NCBI RefSeq assembly: GCF_900156045.1
Contig: NZ_FTMX01000004.1
Coordinates: 529,462 to 593,461 of the forward strand
Direction of reading: 5' to 3'
DNA from: Peribacillus simplex
GTDB lineage: Bacteria > Bacillota > Bacilli > Bacillales > DSM-1321
Length of the DNA stretch: 64,000 nucleotides
Shown: one piece after another, positions 25,839 to 34,224 of the stretch
Layout: each line of letters starts with the position of its first letter
How positions within the stretch are numbered: position 1 is the stretch's first letter
Translations under genes and position numbers: made by a program
The notes under the pieces: generated by a model
What the model was told of the DNA's origin: nothing
Databases searched by the model: none
Seen by the model: only the letters and a program-made list of their open reading frames with translations

Positions 25839-27224
25839 TTGAACGAACAAAAATACACTATAGACGATGCCCCATTTAACAAGTTTCATTTTCGAATTGC
25901 AGGCCTTACATTCGGTTCAAGCTTCTGTGATGGCTATTCACTTGGGATCATCGCGATGGCCCTTACAGTATTCGGGCCTCAAATGAATATGAATGCGATG
26001 TGGACAGGACTGATCGGCAGTTCTGCTTTAATCGGTCTCTTTGCAGGATCTTTAATACTTGGAAGACTTTCCGATCGTGTAGGCAGACAGAAAATCTTTC
26101 TCGTAAACTTTTTACTTATTACGGTAGCTACTATTTTACAATTTTTTGTCAGCAGTCCAGAACAGCTTTTTATTTTACGGTTGCTAATCGGTTTTGGACT
26201 TGGAGGAGATTACGCTGTCGGTACAACTTTACTCGCCGAGTTTTCACCAAAAAAGTATCGCTCCTCGCTCCTCGCGTCCATAAACGTAGTATGGACGCTT
26301 GGATATGTAGCATCAAACTTTGTTGGTCATTACCTGGGACAGGGTGGTTCAGACTCATGGCGTTGGATGCTTGTCAGTGCTGCCATTCCAGCTATAGTGG
26401 TTTTAATCTTAAGAATAGGAACGCCCGAATCACCAAGATGGCTTGTCAGCATGGGACGTGTCGAAGAAGCTCGCCAGATTGTAAAAAAACACCTTGGACC
26501 GAACGTTGAAATGGGAGAAATGACGACTGGCACTGAAAACCAAAAGACATTAGGATTTCGTGGACTTTTCAGTAAAAAGCTTCGTAAGCGCATGGCTTTT
26601 GGTGGAATATTCAAATTAACTCTTGTTATTCCGTACTTTGCTATTTACACTTTCCTGCCGTCCATACTAAGTACAATGGGTTTTGAACAAAACTTTTTTG
26701 CCGATACGATGCTGAATCTATTCTTGCTTGTTGGGGCAATTGTTGGTCTTTGGTTGCTTGCAAAATTTTCTCGTAGAGGATTTACCATCGGGGCATTTAC
26801 AATCCTTACAGTTTCATTGTTTTCACTCAGCTTCTTACACAATAGTTCTCAATTCTTAATGTTGATTGCCTTTTTGATCTTTACTTTTTTCATGTCAGCA
26901 GCATCGAACCTTACATTAGTATACCCAGCCGAGCTTTTTCCAACTGAGATTCGTGGATCGGGAATAGGTATGGTTACGGCAATTAGTCGAATTGGTTCTG
27001 CGATTGGAACATTTCTGCTGCCTGTTTCTTTAAGTTCATTTGGATTAGGTGCCTCAATGGCAGGAATGGCAGCCATTCTGCTGGTCGGATTGATCGTATC
27101 GATCGCTTGGGCACCTGAGACAAAATCGCTTTCACTTAATGATGCCAGTAATCCTTTACTTGAAGCGGGGCACCTTCCGAAGGAAACCGATATTCCCTTT
27201 ACAAAAAATGAAAAAATAACATAA
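25839..27224 (+). CDS. MFS transporter, sugar-porter/metabolite:H+ symporter type
   Basis: This protein of about 461 residues has 12 hydrophobic segments. Signatures include DGYSLGIIAMAL, GRLSDRVGRQKIF between helices 2 and 3, FGLGGDYAVGTTLLAEF at helix 4, PESPRWLV after helix 6 and ELFPTEIRGSGIG in the second half. These place it with sugar/aromatic-acid:H+ symporters, a different MFS subfamily from the carrier at 23738. The preferred start is TTG 25839, 6 nt after GGAGGG (25827-25832); the in-frame ATG at 25779 has only a weak site. It is followed 78 nt later by the lyase-like gene, so it may import that enzyme's substrate. Confidence 0.85.
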   Translation: MNEQKYTIDDAPFNKFHFRIAGLTFGSSFCDGYSLGIIAMALTVFGPQMNMNAMWTGLIGSSALIGLFAGSLILGRLSDRVGRQKIFLVNFLLITVATILQFFVSSPEQLFILRLLIGFGLGGDYAVGTTLLAEFSPKKYRSSLLASINVVWTLGYVASNFVGHYLGQGGSDSWRWMLVSAAIPAIVVLILRIGTPESPRWLVSMGRVEEARQIVKKHLGPNVEMGEMTTGTENQKTLGFRGLFSKKLRKRMAFGGIFKLTLVIPYFAIYTFLPSILSTMGFEQNFFADTMLNLFLLVGAIVGLWLLAKFSRRGFTIGAFTILTVSLFSLSFLHNSSQFLMLIAFLIFTFFMSAASNLTLVYPAELFPTEIRGSGIGMVTAISRIGSAIGTFLLPVSLSSFGLGASMAGMAAILLVGLIVSIAWAPETKSLSLNDASNPLLEAGHLPKETDIPFTKNEKIT

Positions 27225-27302
27225 GATTAAAAGCAAATAAATGAGAAGGACCAAAACTTTTTTCTCCTTCTTGATGAGTTATATGAGAGGAGATGTGTAA
27301 GG

Positions 27303-28862
27303 ATGACAACTACAGTTTGTTCACATCCTATGGATATTAAAGAGGTGGCACTAGGGGATGGTGCCATCTCGATCCAAGAGGTAATTGCGGTTGCAAGATA
27401 TGGTGCAAAAGTTACTTTCACTGAGACATATTGTGAAAGGGTAAATAAATCGCGAAACTTAATAGAAAAGTTTTTAGATGATAATAGATTGATTTACGGT
27501 GTAACAACTGGTTTTGGCAGTAATATGACAGAAGTGATTTCTCCACAGGACGCAGAAACCCTTCAACGGAATATTGTTCGTTCACATGCTGTTTCAGTAG
27601 GGGAAACCCTTGAAAAAGAAGTCGTAAGAGCCATTCAATTGATGATCCTTGTGAATTTGGGCCAGGGTTATTCAGGAGTCCGTTTACAAGTTTTAAAGCT
27701 GATCGCTTCACTGTTAAATCACGATATACTTCCCTATGTTCCAGGTGAGGGGTCTGTGGGGTATCTGTCTCCTGAAGCGCACATGTCCTTATTGGTGATC
27801 GGGGAGGGGCGGGCGTGGTACAACGATGAGCTTCTCCCGGGAAAGGATGCGTTAGCGCAATCTGGATTGAGGCCAGTTACGCTTGGGTGTAAAGAAGGAC
27901 TGGCTCTTATAAGCGGAACTCCTTCCGTCACTGCGATGGCCGTTCTGGCTTTATACAATAGCATGCAAGCAGCGAAAACCGCGGACATTACGGGAGCTAT
28001 TTCCTTAGAAGTGCTAAAAGGGACAATAAAAGCATTTGATCCCCGTCCCCATGCATTGAAAAAACATGAGGAACAGGCAAAGACAGCCAGAAATGTAACA
28101 AGGATTCTTGAAGGTAGCCAGATCATTGATACATACAAGGATCATAGATTACAAGATGCACTTAGTTTACGATGCATTCCACAAGTCCATGGAGCGATAA
28201 AAAGAGTATTGAAAGACGCTGCAGTTTCGATTGAGAATGAAATGAATTCCGTAAGTGACAATCCTCTGATTTTTCCGGAAGAGGAAGATGGAATGGCACT
28301 AATGGCTGGAAATTTTGATGGTTCATTTGTTGGGATATACGCGGATGCGATGTCCATAGCGCTAGCAAACTTAGCAAAAATAACAGAACGCAGAATAGAT
28401 CGGCTTGTAAACCATCACCTTAGTGAATTACCTAATTTCTTAGTGGTTAACCCAGGGTTAAATAGTGGCTACATGATTCCACAATATACAGCTGCCGGGC
28501 TACTAAACGAAATCAGGGTGCTCTCGCATCCAGCCACTATAGATAATATCCCTACATGCGCAAATCAAGAAGACGTGATAAGTTTTGCCTATTTCGCTTC
28601 GAAGAAAGCGTATCGGATTTCGAAGAAACTTGAATATATTTTAGCCATTGAACTGATGACGGCAACGCAAGCAATGGATTTTCATCTGCCATTGAAACCG
28701 TCACCGGTCACGGAGGGGGTATATCAGTTAGTTCGGAGCGAAGTCCCGATGGTTGAAGAAGATCGCTTTTTCCATCCTGACATTGAAGCGGTTTATCGGC
28801 AAATTCATGAAGGAGAAATAGTGAAGCTCGTTGAAATGAAAATCGGGGAAATAGAGTTCTAA
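27303..28862 (+). CDS. histidine ammonia-lyase homologue lacking the MIO triad
   Basis: This 519-residue protein spans the full aromatic ammonia-lyase fold. The family motif G-S-V-G-A-S-G-D-L-A-P, whose Ala-Ser-Gly cyclises to the MIO electrophile, reads GSVGYLSPEAHMS here (about residues 150-162). The ASG triad is deleted, not just substituted. Other active-site positions are mixed: Tyr65 (YGVTTGFG), His95 (RSHAV), Gln284/Arg290 and Glu423 (ANQED) are kept. The usual Asn of ALLNGT is Ser204 and the usual Tyr of QDPYSLR is Leu287. It is unlikely to deaminate histidine by the normal mechanism. MIO-less homologues such as ergothionase eliminate trimethylamine from histidine betaines, which is the best guess here. 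Confidence 0.85.
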   Translation: MTTTVCSHPMDIKEVALGDGAISIQEVIAVARYGAKVTFTETYCERVNKSRNLIEKFLDDNRLIYGVTTGFGSNMTEVISPQDAETLQRNIVRSHAVSVGETLEKEVVRAIQLMILVNLGQGYSGVRLQVLKLIASLLNHDILPYVPGEGSVGYLSPEAHMSLLVIGEGRAWYNDELLPGKDALAQSGLRPVTLGCKEGLALISGTPSVTAMAVLALYNSMQAAKTADITGAISLEVLKGTIKAFDPRPHALKKHEEQAKTARNVTRILEGSQIIDTYKDHRLQDALSLRCIPQVHGAIKRVLKDAAVSIENEMNSVSDNPLIFPEEEDGMALMAGNFDGSFVGIYADAMSIALANLAKITERRIDRLVNHHLSELPNFLVVNPGLNSGYMIPQYTAAGLLNEIRVLSHPATIDNIPTCANQEDVISFAYFASKKAYRISKKLEYILAIELMTATQAMDFHLPLKPSPVTEGVYQLVRSEVPMVEEDRFFHPDIEAVYRQIHEGEIVKLVEMKIGEIEF

Positions 28863-28870
28863 AAACCATG

Positions 28871-28919
28871 TGGAAGCTGTTTTACTTTATTTTATAAGGT
28901 AAAGTGGCTTCCTTTTTTT
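28871..28919 (+). terminator. terminator after lyase-like gene
   Basis: A GGAAGC...GCTTCC stem with an inner TTTAC/GTAAA pairing is followed by a T-run. Partial read-through into the FAD oxidase gene remains possible. Confidence 0.7.
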
Positions 28920-28957
28920 AAAATGAAGGTTCATATTTAAAAGAGGAGGGATGTAAG

Positions 28958-30085
28958 ATGCACTATGATGTAATTGTAATTGGAGCTGGATCTATGGGAA
29001 TGTCTTCAGGTTATTACCTTTCAAAAAAAGGACAAAAAGTATTATTATTGGATTCCTTTGCTCCTCCTCATAATAAGGGCAGCCATCACGGGGAAACAAG
29101 AATTATAAGACATGCTTATGGTGAAGGAAGGGAGTATGTTTCGTTGGCACTTAAAGCCCAAAAGCTATGGGGTGAATTGGAAAGAAATTCGGGGGAACAA
29201 TTATTTCTTCCAACGGGGGTCCTGAATGCTGGAAGCGAAAATTCCACTTTCATTAACCAAGTGAAAGCGGGGGCAAAGGAATATGGTTTACCTATGGAAA
29301 TCTTGGATTCACATGAAATTCATGATAGATGGCCTGGTATAACACTGCCAGAAGATTACATTGGGTGCTATGAATCGACTTCGGGCGTGTTGAAAAGTGA
29401 AGAGTGCATAAGAGCGTATCAACAACTCGCGAATTCTAATGGTGCCGACATCATTGTAAACAGTGAAGTAAGGAACATAGTAGTTCATGGTGATGGGGTC
29501 ACGGTTAAAACGGATGAACAGACATTCCACTCAGAATCTTTAGTGGTTGCAGTTGGGGCATGGGCCCCGAAAATACTGGCGATGTTAGATTTAAATCTGC
29601 CGCTAGAACCCATTAGAAAAACATTTGCTTGGTTTCATGCAAATGAAAAATTATATAATCATAATGATTTTCCGGCTTTTTCTTTTGATACATCAGTTGG
29701 TACATATTATGGCTTTCCTAGTATAAATGGTTCCGGATTGAAAATAGGGAGACATGATGGAGGAAACCATATAAATCCTGATGGCTGTATTGAAGGGTTT
29801 GGTGATTTGGATGATGATGAGGGTGATTTGGTGAAGTTTTTACGGAAATATATGCCTGCTGATCAAAAAATGAAATATGGGAAAACTTGCATCTACACCA
29901 TGACCCCTGATGAGCATTTCATAGTGGATAAACATCCTAATTATCCACACATTGCTATAGCAGCGGGTTTCTCTGGACACGGTTTTAAATTCAGCAGTGT
30001 CATGGGTGAAATTTTGAGTGACTTGATTATCTCCGGTACTAGCCAGGAAGATATTTCATTGTTTTCTATTAATCGATTTAATTAA
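28958..30085 (+). CDS. monomeric sarcosine oxidase / N-methyl amino acid oxidase-like
   Basis: This 375-residue flavoenzyme has an N-terminal Rossmann motif, VIVIGAGSMGMSSGYYLSKK, then GSHHGETRIIRHAYGEG (about residues 43-59), typical of monomeric sarcosine and N-methyltryptophan oxidases. The Cys in KTCIYTMTPDEHF (about residue 310) matches the residue that binds FAD covalently in MSOX. AGFSGHGFKFSSVMGE closes the FAD domain. Such enzymes oxidise N-methyl groups of secondary amino acids to formaldehyde and H2O2. Beside the MIO-less lyase and hutUI, a demethylase role on N-methylated histidine or a released methylamine is plausible but inferred. It starts behind AGAGGAGGG. Confidence 0.85.
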   Translation: MHYDVIVIGAGSMGMSSGYYLSKKGQKVLLLDSFAPPHNKGSHHGETRIIRHAYGEGREYVSLALKAQKLWGELERNSGEQLFLPTGVLNAGSENSTFINQVKAGAKEYGLPMEILDSHEIHDRWPGITLPEDYIGCYESTSGVLKSEECIRAYQQLANSNGADIIVNSEVRNIVVHGDGVTVKTDEQTFHSESLVVAVGAWAPKILAMLDLNLPLEPIRKTFAWFHANEKLYNHNDFPAFSFDTSVGTYYGFPSINGSGLKIGRHDGGNHINPDGCIEGFGDLDDDEGDLVKFLRKYMPADQKMKYGKTCIYTMTPDEHFIVDKHPNYPHIAIAAGFSGHGFKFSSVMGEILSDLIISGTSQEDISLFSINRFN

Positions 30086-30176
30086 AAAATGAGAAGACTT
30101 GAAAAAAATATTTCGCCATCGAGATGAAAATACAAAATCACAAGTTTAACTTGAACCTGCATATAGAATGAAAATC

Positions 30177-30218
30177 AAAGTCGTTGATTCCTTATCATAG
30201 GAATCAACGACTTTTTTT
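30177..30218 (+). terminator. terminator after FAD oxidase
   Basis: A perfect 15-bp stem (30177-30191 with 30200-30214) is followed by T residues. Confidence 0.92.
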
Positions 30219-30368
30219 AATCAGCAAAAAAAAAGGTTTAGTATATGTTTTTGCCGGTTTATTGATATTACATCTATGTACATAATCTTCTGTTTAATCA
30301 AAGAAAATAGTAGAAAAAAACATAAATGATATTCGAGATTAATGAAAAAATACAAAAACATATGTTAG

Positions 30369-30455
30369 GTTAGCTAACAATTGTATTGTCGAAATAAAAA
30401 AAACATGCTAGAATAAGAATATTCCGAAATATGAAACCTTAATTCCGAATTTCGG
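30369..30455 (+). promoter_or_regulatory. pxpA promoter and operator-like dyads
   Basis: TTGTCG (30386-30391), 17 nt, then TAGAAT (30409-30414) form a sigma-A promoter. The palindrome GTTAGCTAAC (30369-30378) lies upstream. TTCCGAAAT (30422-30430) and the dyad CCGAA-T-TTCGG (30445-30455) lie just after the expected start site, a repressor-type position. In B. subtilis the equivalent operon is controlled by the IclR-type KipR. Between this site and the ribosome binding site the leader is about 80 nt of AT-rich DNA. Confidence 0.55.
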
Positions 30456-30546
30456 ATTTAATGAAATTTAATGAAAGTGAAATATTTTTATCTACATATT
30501 TTTAGGTTTTATTGTTCGAAATTTCTGTAAATAGGAGGAGTGTACA

Positions 30547-31308
30547 ATGAATACAGTTGATTTGAATTGTGATTTAGGAGAGAGCTTTGGCACATATCGA
30601 ATTGGAAATGATGCAGAGATTTTGGATTATGTAACATCTGTCAATGTTGCTTGTGGATTTCATGCTGGTGATCCGACCGTTATGAGAAAAACGGTTCAGC
30701 TTGCTTTAGAGAAAGAAGTAAAAATCGGAGCCCACCCAGGTTTCCAGGATTTAATAGGTTTTGGAAGACGCAATATGAATATTTCACCACAGGAAGCTTA
30801 TGATATTGTTGTCTATCAAATTGGTGCATTAAATGGCTTTTTGCAATCTGAAGGCGGGAATATGCAACATGTTAAACCACATGGTGCTTTGTACAATATG
30901 GCGGCAAAGAATAAAGAGTTGTCTCTTGCCATAGCTGAAGCTGTGTACAAAATTAATCCTGAGCTCATTCTATTTGGCTTGTCGGGCAGTGAATTAATAC
31001 TTGCTGGACAGACCATTGGATTACAAACGGCTAGTGAAGTGTTTGCAGATCGGACATATCAACAAGATGGTTCATTGACTTCTCGAATGAAAGCGCATGC
31101 AATGATAGAAAATGATGATGATGCTGTTGCACAAGTAATTCGAATGGTTAAAGAAGGAAAGGTTTTGTCACAGCAAGGAACTGATGTGACTTTAAAGGCA
31201 GATACAATTTGTATTCATGGGGACGGAGCACATGCTTTAACCTTTGCTCGGCATGTTAAAAAGTCTTTAGAAATATCTGAAATTACAGTTAAGTCTATTT
31301 CTAAATAA
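30547..31308 (+). CDS. pxpA: 5-oxoprolinase subunit PxpA (LamB/YcsF family)
   Basis: This 253-residue protein is subunit A of the ATP-dependent 5-oxoprolinase that opens 5-oxo-L-proline to glutamate. Family signatures are [18 protein letters not shown] at the N-terminus, [13 protein letters not shown] near residue 31, [10 protein letters not shown] near 103 and [17 protein letters not shown] near 159. The length is normal. The start is ATG behind TAGGAGG. It opens the order pxpA-ycsG-ycsI-pxpB-pxpC, the same as ycsF-ycsG-ycsI-kipI-kipA in B. subtilis. Confidence 0.94.
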   Translation: MNTVDLNCDLGESFGTYRIGNDAEILDYVTSVNVACGFHAGDPTVMRKTVQLALEKEVKIGAHPGFQDLIGFGRRNMNISPQEAYDIVVYQIGALNGFLQSEGGNMQHVKPHGALYNMAAKNKELSLAIAEAVYKINPELILFGLSGSELILAGQTIGLQTASEVFADRTYQQDGSLTSRMKAHAMIENDDDAVAQVIRMVKEGKVLSQQGTDVTLKADTICIHGDGAHALTFARHVKKSLEISEITVKSISK

Positions 31309-31337
31309 AATTACAAACATCTAGGAGGCAGATTCCA

Positions 31338-32567
31338 TTGGAGCAAATCAAGAATTTAACTGACCCGAAAAAAAATCATTCTAAGCCAAAAACTAACCGG
31401 ACCTTATTGCTAGGTGCAGCATTTCTGATGGCAACATCAGCCATAGGACCAGGTTTTTTAATGCAGACAACTGTTTATACCCAAAGTCTTGCAGCAAGTT
31501 TTGGGTTTGTTATCCTTATTTCAGTTATTCTTGATATTTTTGCACAAACAAATGTATGGCGCATTATTGCTGTATCTGAAAAACGAGGACAAGAGATTGC
31601 AAACATGGTTCTTCCTGGGCTGGGTTATGTACTAGCCGCACTAATCGTTATGGGCGGGCTGGCATTTAATATTGGAAATATAGCAGGAGCTGGATTAGGT
31701 CTAAATGCAATGACGGGAATATCCCCAACGGCCGGGGCAGCAATAAGCGCAGTCATCGCTGTATTGATTTTTGTAGTGAAAGAAGCGGGAAAAGCCATGG
31801 ACCGTTTTACGCAAATTGCCGGATTTTTCATGATTTGTTTGATGATTTATGTTGCTTGGACAACCTCTCCTCCAGTCGGGGAAGCGGTAGTGAGGACTTT
31901 TGCACCTGATAAAATCGATATTATCGCAATCGTTACATTAGTTGGTGGATCTGTGGGTGGCTATATTACATTTGCTGGTGGTCATCGTCTATTGGATGCA
32001 GGAGTGAAAGGTGTCGGAGCACTGCCACAAGTAACAAAGAGTTCAGTAATGGGTATTTTAATAACCACAGTTATGCGAGTTGCATTATTTTTAGCAGTTC
32101 TAGGTGTTGTATCTAAAGGATTGCAAATTGATTCAGAAAACCCTGCGGCATCCGTTTTTCAACTTGCTGCTGGAAATGTAGGTTATAAAATGTTTGGTAT
32201 TGTTATGTGGGCTGCAGCAATCACATCAGTAGTTGGTGCTGCATATACTTCTGTTTCGTTTATCAGAACATTCAGCGAAAAAATAAATAAAAAGGCTAAC
32301 TGGATTATCATTGGCTTTATAGTCGTATCGACCATTTGCTTTCTATTAATTGGTCAACCGGTTAAAGTACTACTTGTAGTAGGGGCAATTAATGGACTCA
32401 TTTTACCAATTGCCCTTGGGACATTGCTAATTGCCGCATATAAGAAAAACATCGTGGGTGATTATAAGCATCCTTTATGGTTAACGATTTCCGGTGTGTT
32501 CGTGGTAGTCATCATGGCGTTAATGGGCGTATATACATTAATGAAACAACTGCCCGCTCTTTTTTAA
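31338..32567 (+). CDS. NRAMP-related membrane transporter (YcsG-like)
   Basis: This 409-residue integral membrane protein has about 11 hydrophobic segments and falls in the NRAMP (Slc11)-like group. The metal-binding DPGN of canonical NRAMP helix 1 is replaced by IGPGFLMQT, and I see no M-P-H in helix 6. Divalent-metal transport is therefore unlikely. Its fixed place inside the 5-oxoproline operon suggests it imports 5-oxoproline or a related compound, which is an inference from context. The start is TTG 31338, 9 nt after TAGGAGG; no ATG competes. Confidence 0.83.
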   Translation: MEQIKNLTDPKKNHSKPKTNRTLLLGAAFLMATSAIGPGFLMQTTVYTQSLAASFGFVILISVILDIFAQTNVWRIIAVSEKRGQEIANMVLPGLGYVLAALIVMGGLAFNIGNIAGAGLGLNAMTGISPTAGAAISAVIAVLIFVVKEAGKAMDRFTQIAGFFMICLMIYVAWTTSPPVGEAVVRTFAPDKIDIIAIVTLVGGSVGGYITFAGGHRLLDAGVKGVGALPQVTKSSVMGILITTVMRVALFLAVLGVVSKGLQIDSENPAASVFQLAAGNVGYKMFGIVMWAAAITSVVGAAYTSVSFIRTFSEKINKKANWIIIGFIVVSTICFLLIGQPVKVLLVVGAINGLILPIALGTLLIAAYKKNIVGDYKHPLWLTISGVFVVVIMALMGVYTLMKQLPALF

Positions 32568-32646
32568 TGATACATCAATAAAACGGGGTGGAAGTGGCGT
32601 GCTAGTTTGTCACTGACTCCCAGTTCTTAATAGGAGATGAATATTA

Positions 32647-33438
32647 ATGATCGATCTTTCTCAAGCTACCCCGGCTGAATTGCGCGCAATGATCCGCAAT
32701 AATGAATTGATTAAGCCAACTGCTGGAATGGCAAACGGATATGCACAAGCAAACTTGGCCATCTTAAAAAAAGAGCATGCTTTTGATTTTTTATTGTTTT
32801 GTCAACGTAATCCTAAGTCTTGTCCACTTCTAGACGTAACAGAAATTGGTTCTCCTATTCCTAAATTTGCTGCTCAGTCTGGTGATATACGTACAGATAT
32901 TCCAAAATACCGGATATATAAATACGGTGAATTAATGGAAGAAGTAACGGATATTTCAGATTATTGGGAAGATGATATGGTTGGGTTTTTAATCGGTTGC
33001 AGCTTTACATTTGAACATGCCCTTTTAAACAACGATATTTCCATTCGTCATATTGAAGAGAACTGTAATGTACCGATGTATAAAACGAATATTTCATGTG
33101 TTGAAGCAGGGATATTTCACGGGAAAATGGTAGCGAGCATGCGTCCGATTCCTCAGAAAGATGTGGTGCGAGCGGCTCAAGTTACATCGCGTTTTCCTGC
33201 TGTTCATGGTGGTCCAATCCATATTGGAGATCCGGAGGCGATTGGTGTTTCTAACATACAGCAACCTGATTTTGGTGATGCAGTAACGATTCGTGAAGGA
33301 GAAGTGCCGGTCTTCTGGGCTTGTGGAGTAACGCCTCAATCTATCGCAATGGAAACAAAACCGGCGATTATGATTACGCATGCTCCAGGACATATGTTTA
33401 TAACGGATATCCGTGATGAAAAATTAGGCGTTTTATAA
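32647..33438 (+). CDS. ycsI: DUF1445 putative hydro-lyase / D-glutamate cyclase-like (YcsI)
   Basis: This 263-residue DUF1445 (UPF0317) protein carries TAGMANGYAQANLAIL near residue 23, FLIGCSFTFEHALL near 118, HGGPIHIGDPEAIGV near 197 and a C-terminal ITHAPGHMFITD. Mammalian proteins with this domain cyclise D-glutamate to 5-oxo-D-proline, which fits the 5-oxoproline operon. The bacterial enzyme is annotated only as a hydro-lyase. The start is ATG behind TAGGAG. Neighbours on both sides belong to the oxoprolinase system. Confidence 0.88.
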   Translation: MIDLSQATPAELRAMIRNNELIKPTAGMANGYAQANLAILKKEHAFDFLLFCQRNPKSCPLLDVTEIGSPIPKFAAQSGDIRTDIPKYRIYKYGELMEEVTDISDYWEDDMVGFLIGCSFTFEHALLNNDISIRHIEENCNVPMYKTNISCVEAGIFHGKMVASMRPIPQKDVVRAAQVTSRFPAVHGGPIHIGDPEAIGVSNIQQPDFGDAVTIREGEVPVFWACGVTPQSIAMETKPAIMITHAPGHMFITDIRDEKLGVL

Positions 33439-33465
33439 TATTACTAACAGAAAGAGTTGAGTTCT

Positions 33466-34224
33466 ATGCCGGAAAAGCTTTTGAATAAAACTACATGCAA
33501 ACTGTCTCCCTTAGGCGATTCCGCAATCGTGATTACATTTGGGAATGAAATTAAATACGACATTCACAAAAAAATTAAAATGTTTATGGATTTGCTTGAA
33601 GATGAACCTTTTGTTGGATTTATAGAATGTGTGCCGGCTTTTACAAATTTAACAGTTTTTTATGATCCTCTAGTTATCTATAAGAAACAAAAACAAAACA
33701 ATAATGATGAATTTATTTCTCCTTATGAAGTGGTTCGTTCTATCATGGAAAGGAAACTACAGTGGTTAAAAGAAGATAAAAAGCTGACACATCGAACTGT
33801 TTCTATTCCTGTATGTTATGGGGGGGAATATGGCCTGGATTTAGAATATGTAGCTCGTTATAATAATTTAACTACTGATGAAGTCATCCAAATTCATTCA
33901 AATGGTGAGTACTTAGCCTATATGATTGGATTTGCTCCAGGTTTTCCGTTTCTCGGTGGACTATCAGAAAAAATTGCAACACCTAGACGATCTTCTCCTA
34001 GAATGACCATACCAACAGGAGCAGTTGGAATTGCAGGTATGCAAACGGGTGTATATCCAATATCTACGCCTGGAGGGTGGCAATTAATTGGACAAACGCC
34101 AACCAAACTATTCTTACCAGATGTAAATCCTCCAAGCCTATTACAAGCAGGAGACATTGTGAAATTCCATCCAATTTCTAATCAAGAGTATATTGAAATT
34201 ATTCTTAAGGAGGGGTTACAGTGA
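33466..34224 (+). CDS. pxpB: 5-oxoprolinase subunit PxpB (KipI)
   Basis: This protein of about 252 residues is the carboxyltransferase-like subunit B of 5-oxoprolinase; its B. subtilis orthologue KipI also inhibits the sporulation kinase KinA. Signatures are SPLGDSAIVITFG at the N-terminus, VCYGGEYGLDLEYVA near residue 110 and YMIGFAPGFPFLGGL near 147, with PTGAVGIAGMQTGVYP after it. I take ATG 33466 as the start; the in-frame TTG at 33457 overlaps the weak AAAGAG site. The stop overlaps the pxpC GTG start. Confidence 0.93.
   Translation: MPEKLLNKTTCKLSPLGDSAIVITFGNEIKYDIHKKIKMFMDLLEDEPFVGFIECVPAFTNLTVFYDPLVIYKKQKQNNNDEFISPYEVVRSIMERKLQWLKEDKKLTHRTVSIPVCYGGEYGLDLEYVARYNNLTTDEVIQIHSNGEYLAYMIGFAPGFPFLGGLSEKIATPRRSSPRMTIPTGAVGIAGMQTGVYPISTPGGWQLIGQTPTKLFLPDVNPPSLLQAGDIVKFHPISNQEYIEIILKEGLQ

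Noticed and set aside
27303..28862. Plain annotation as HutH histidine ammonia-lyase
   Set aside because: Overall similarity is clear, but the Ala-Ser-Gly triad that makes the MIO cofactor is deleted and two further active-site residues differ, so the classical activity should not be assumed.
31338..32567. Manganese transporter MntH
   Set aside because: The DPGN and M-P-H metal-binding motifs are missing, and the gene lies in the 5-oxoproline operon.
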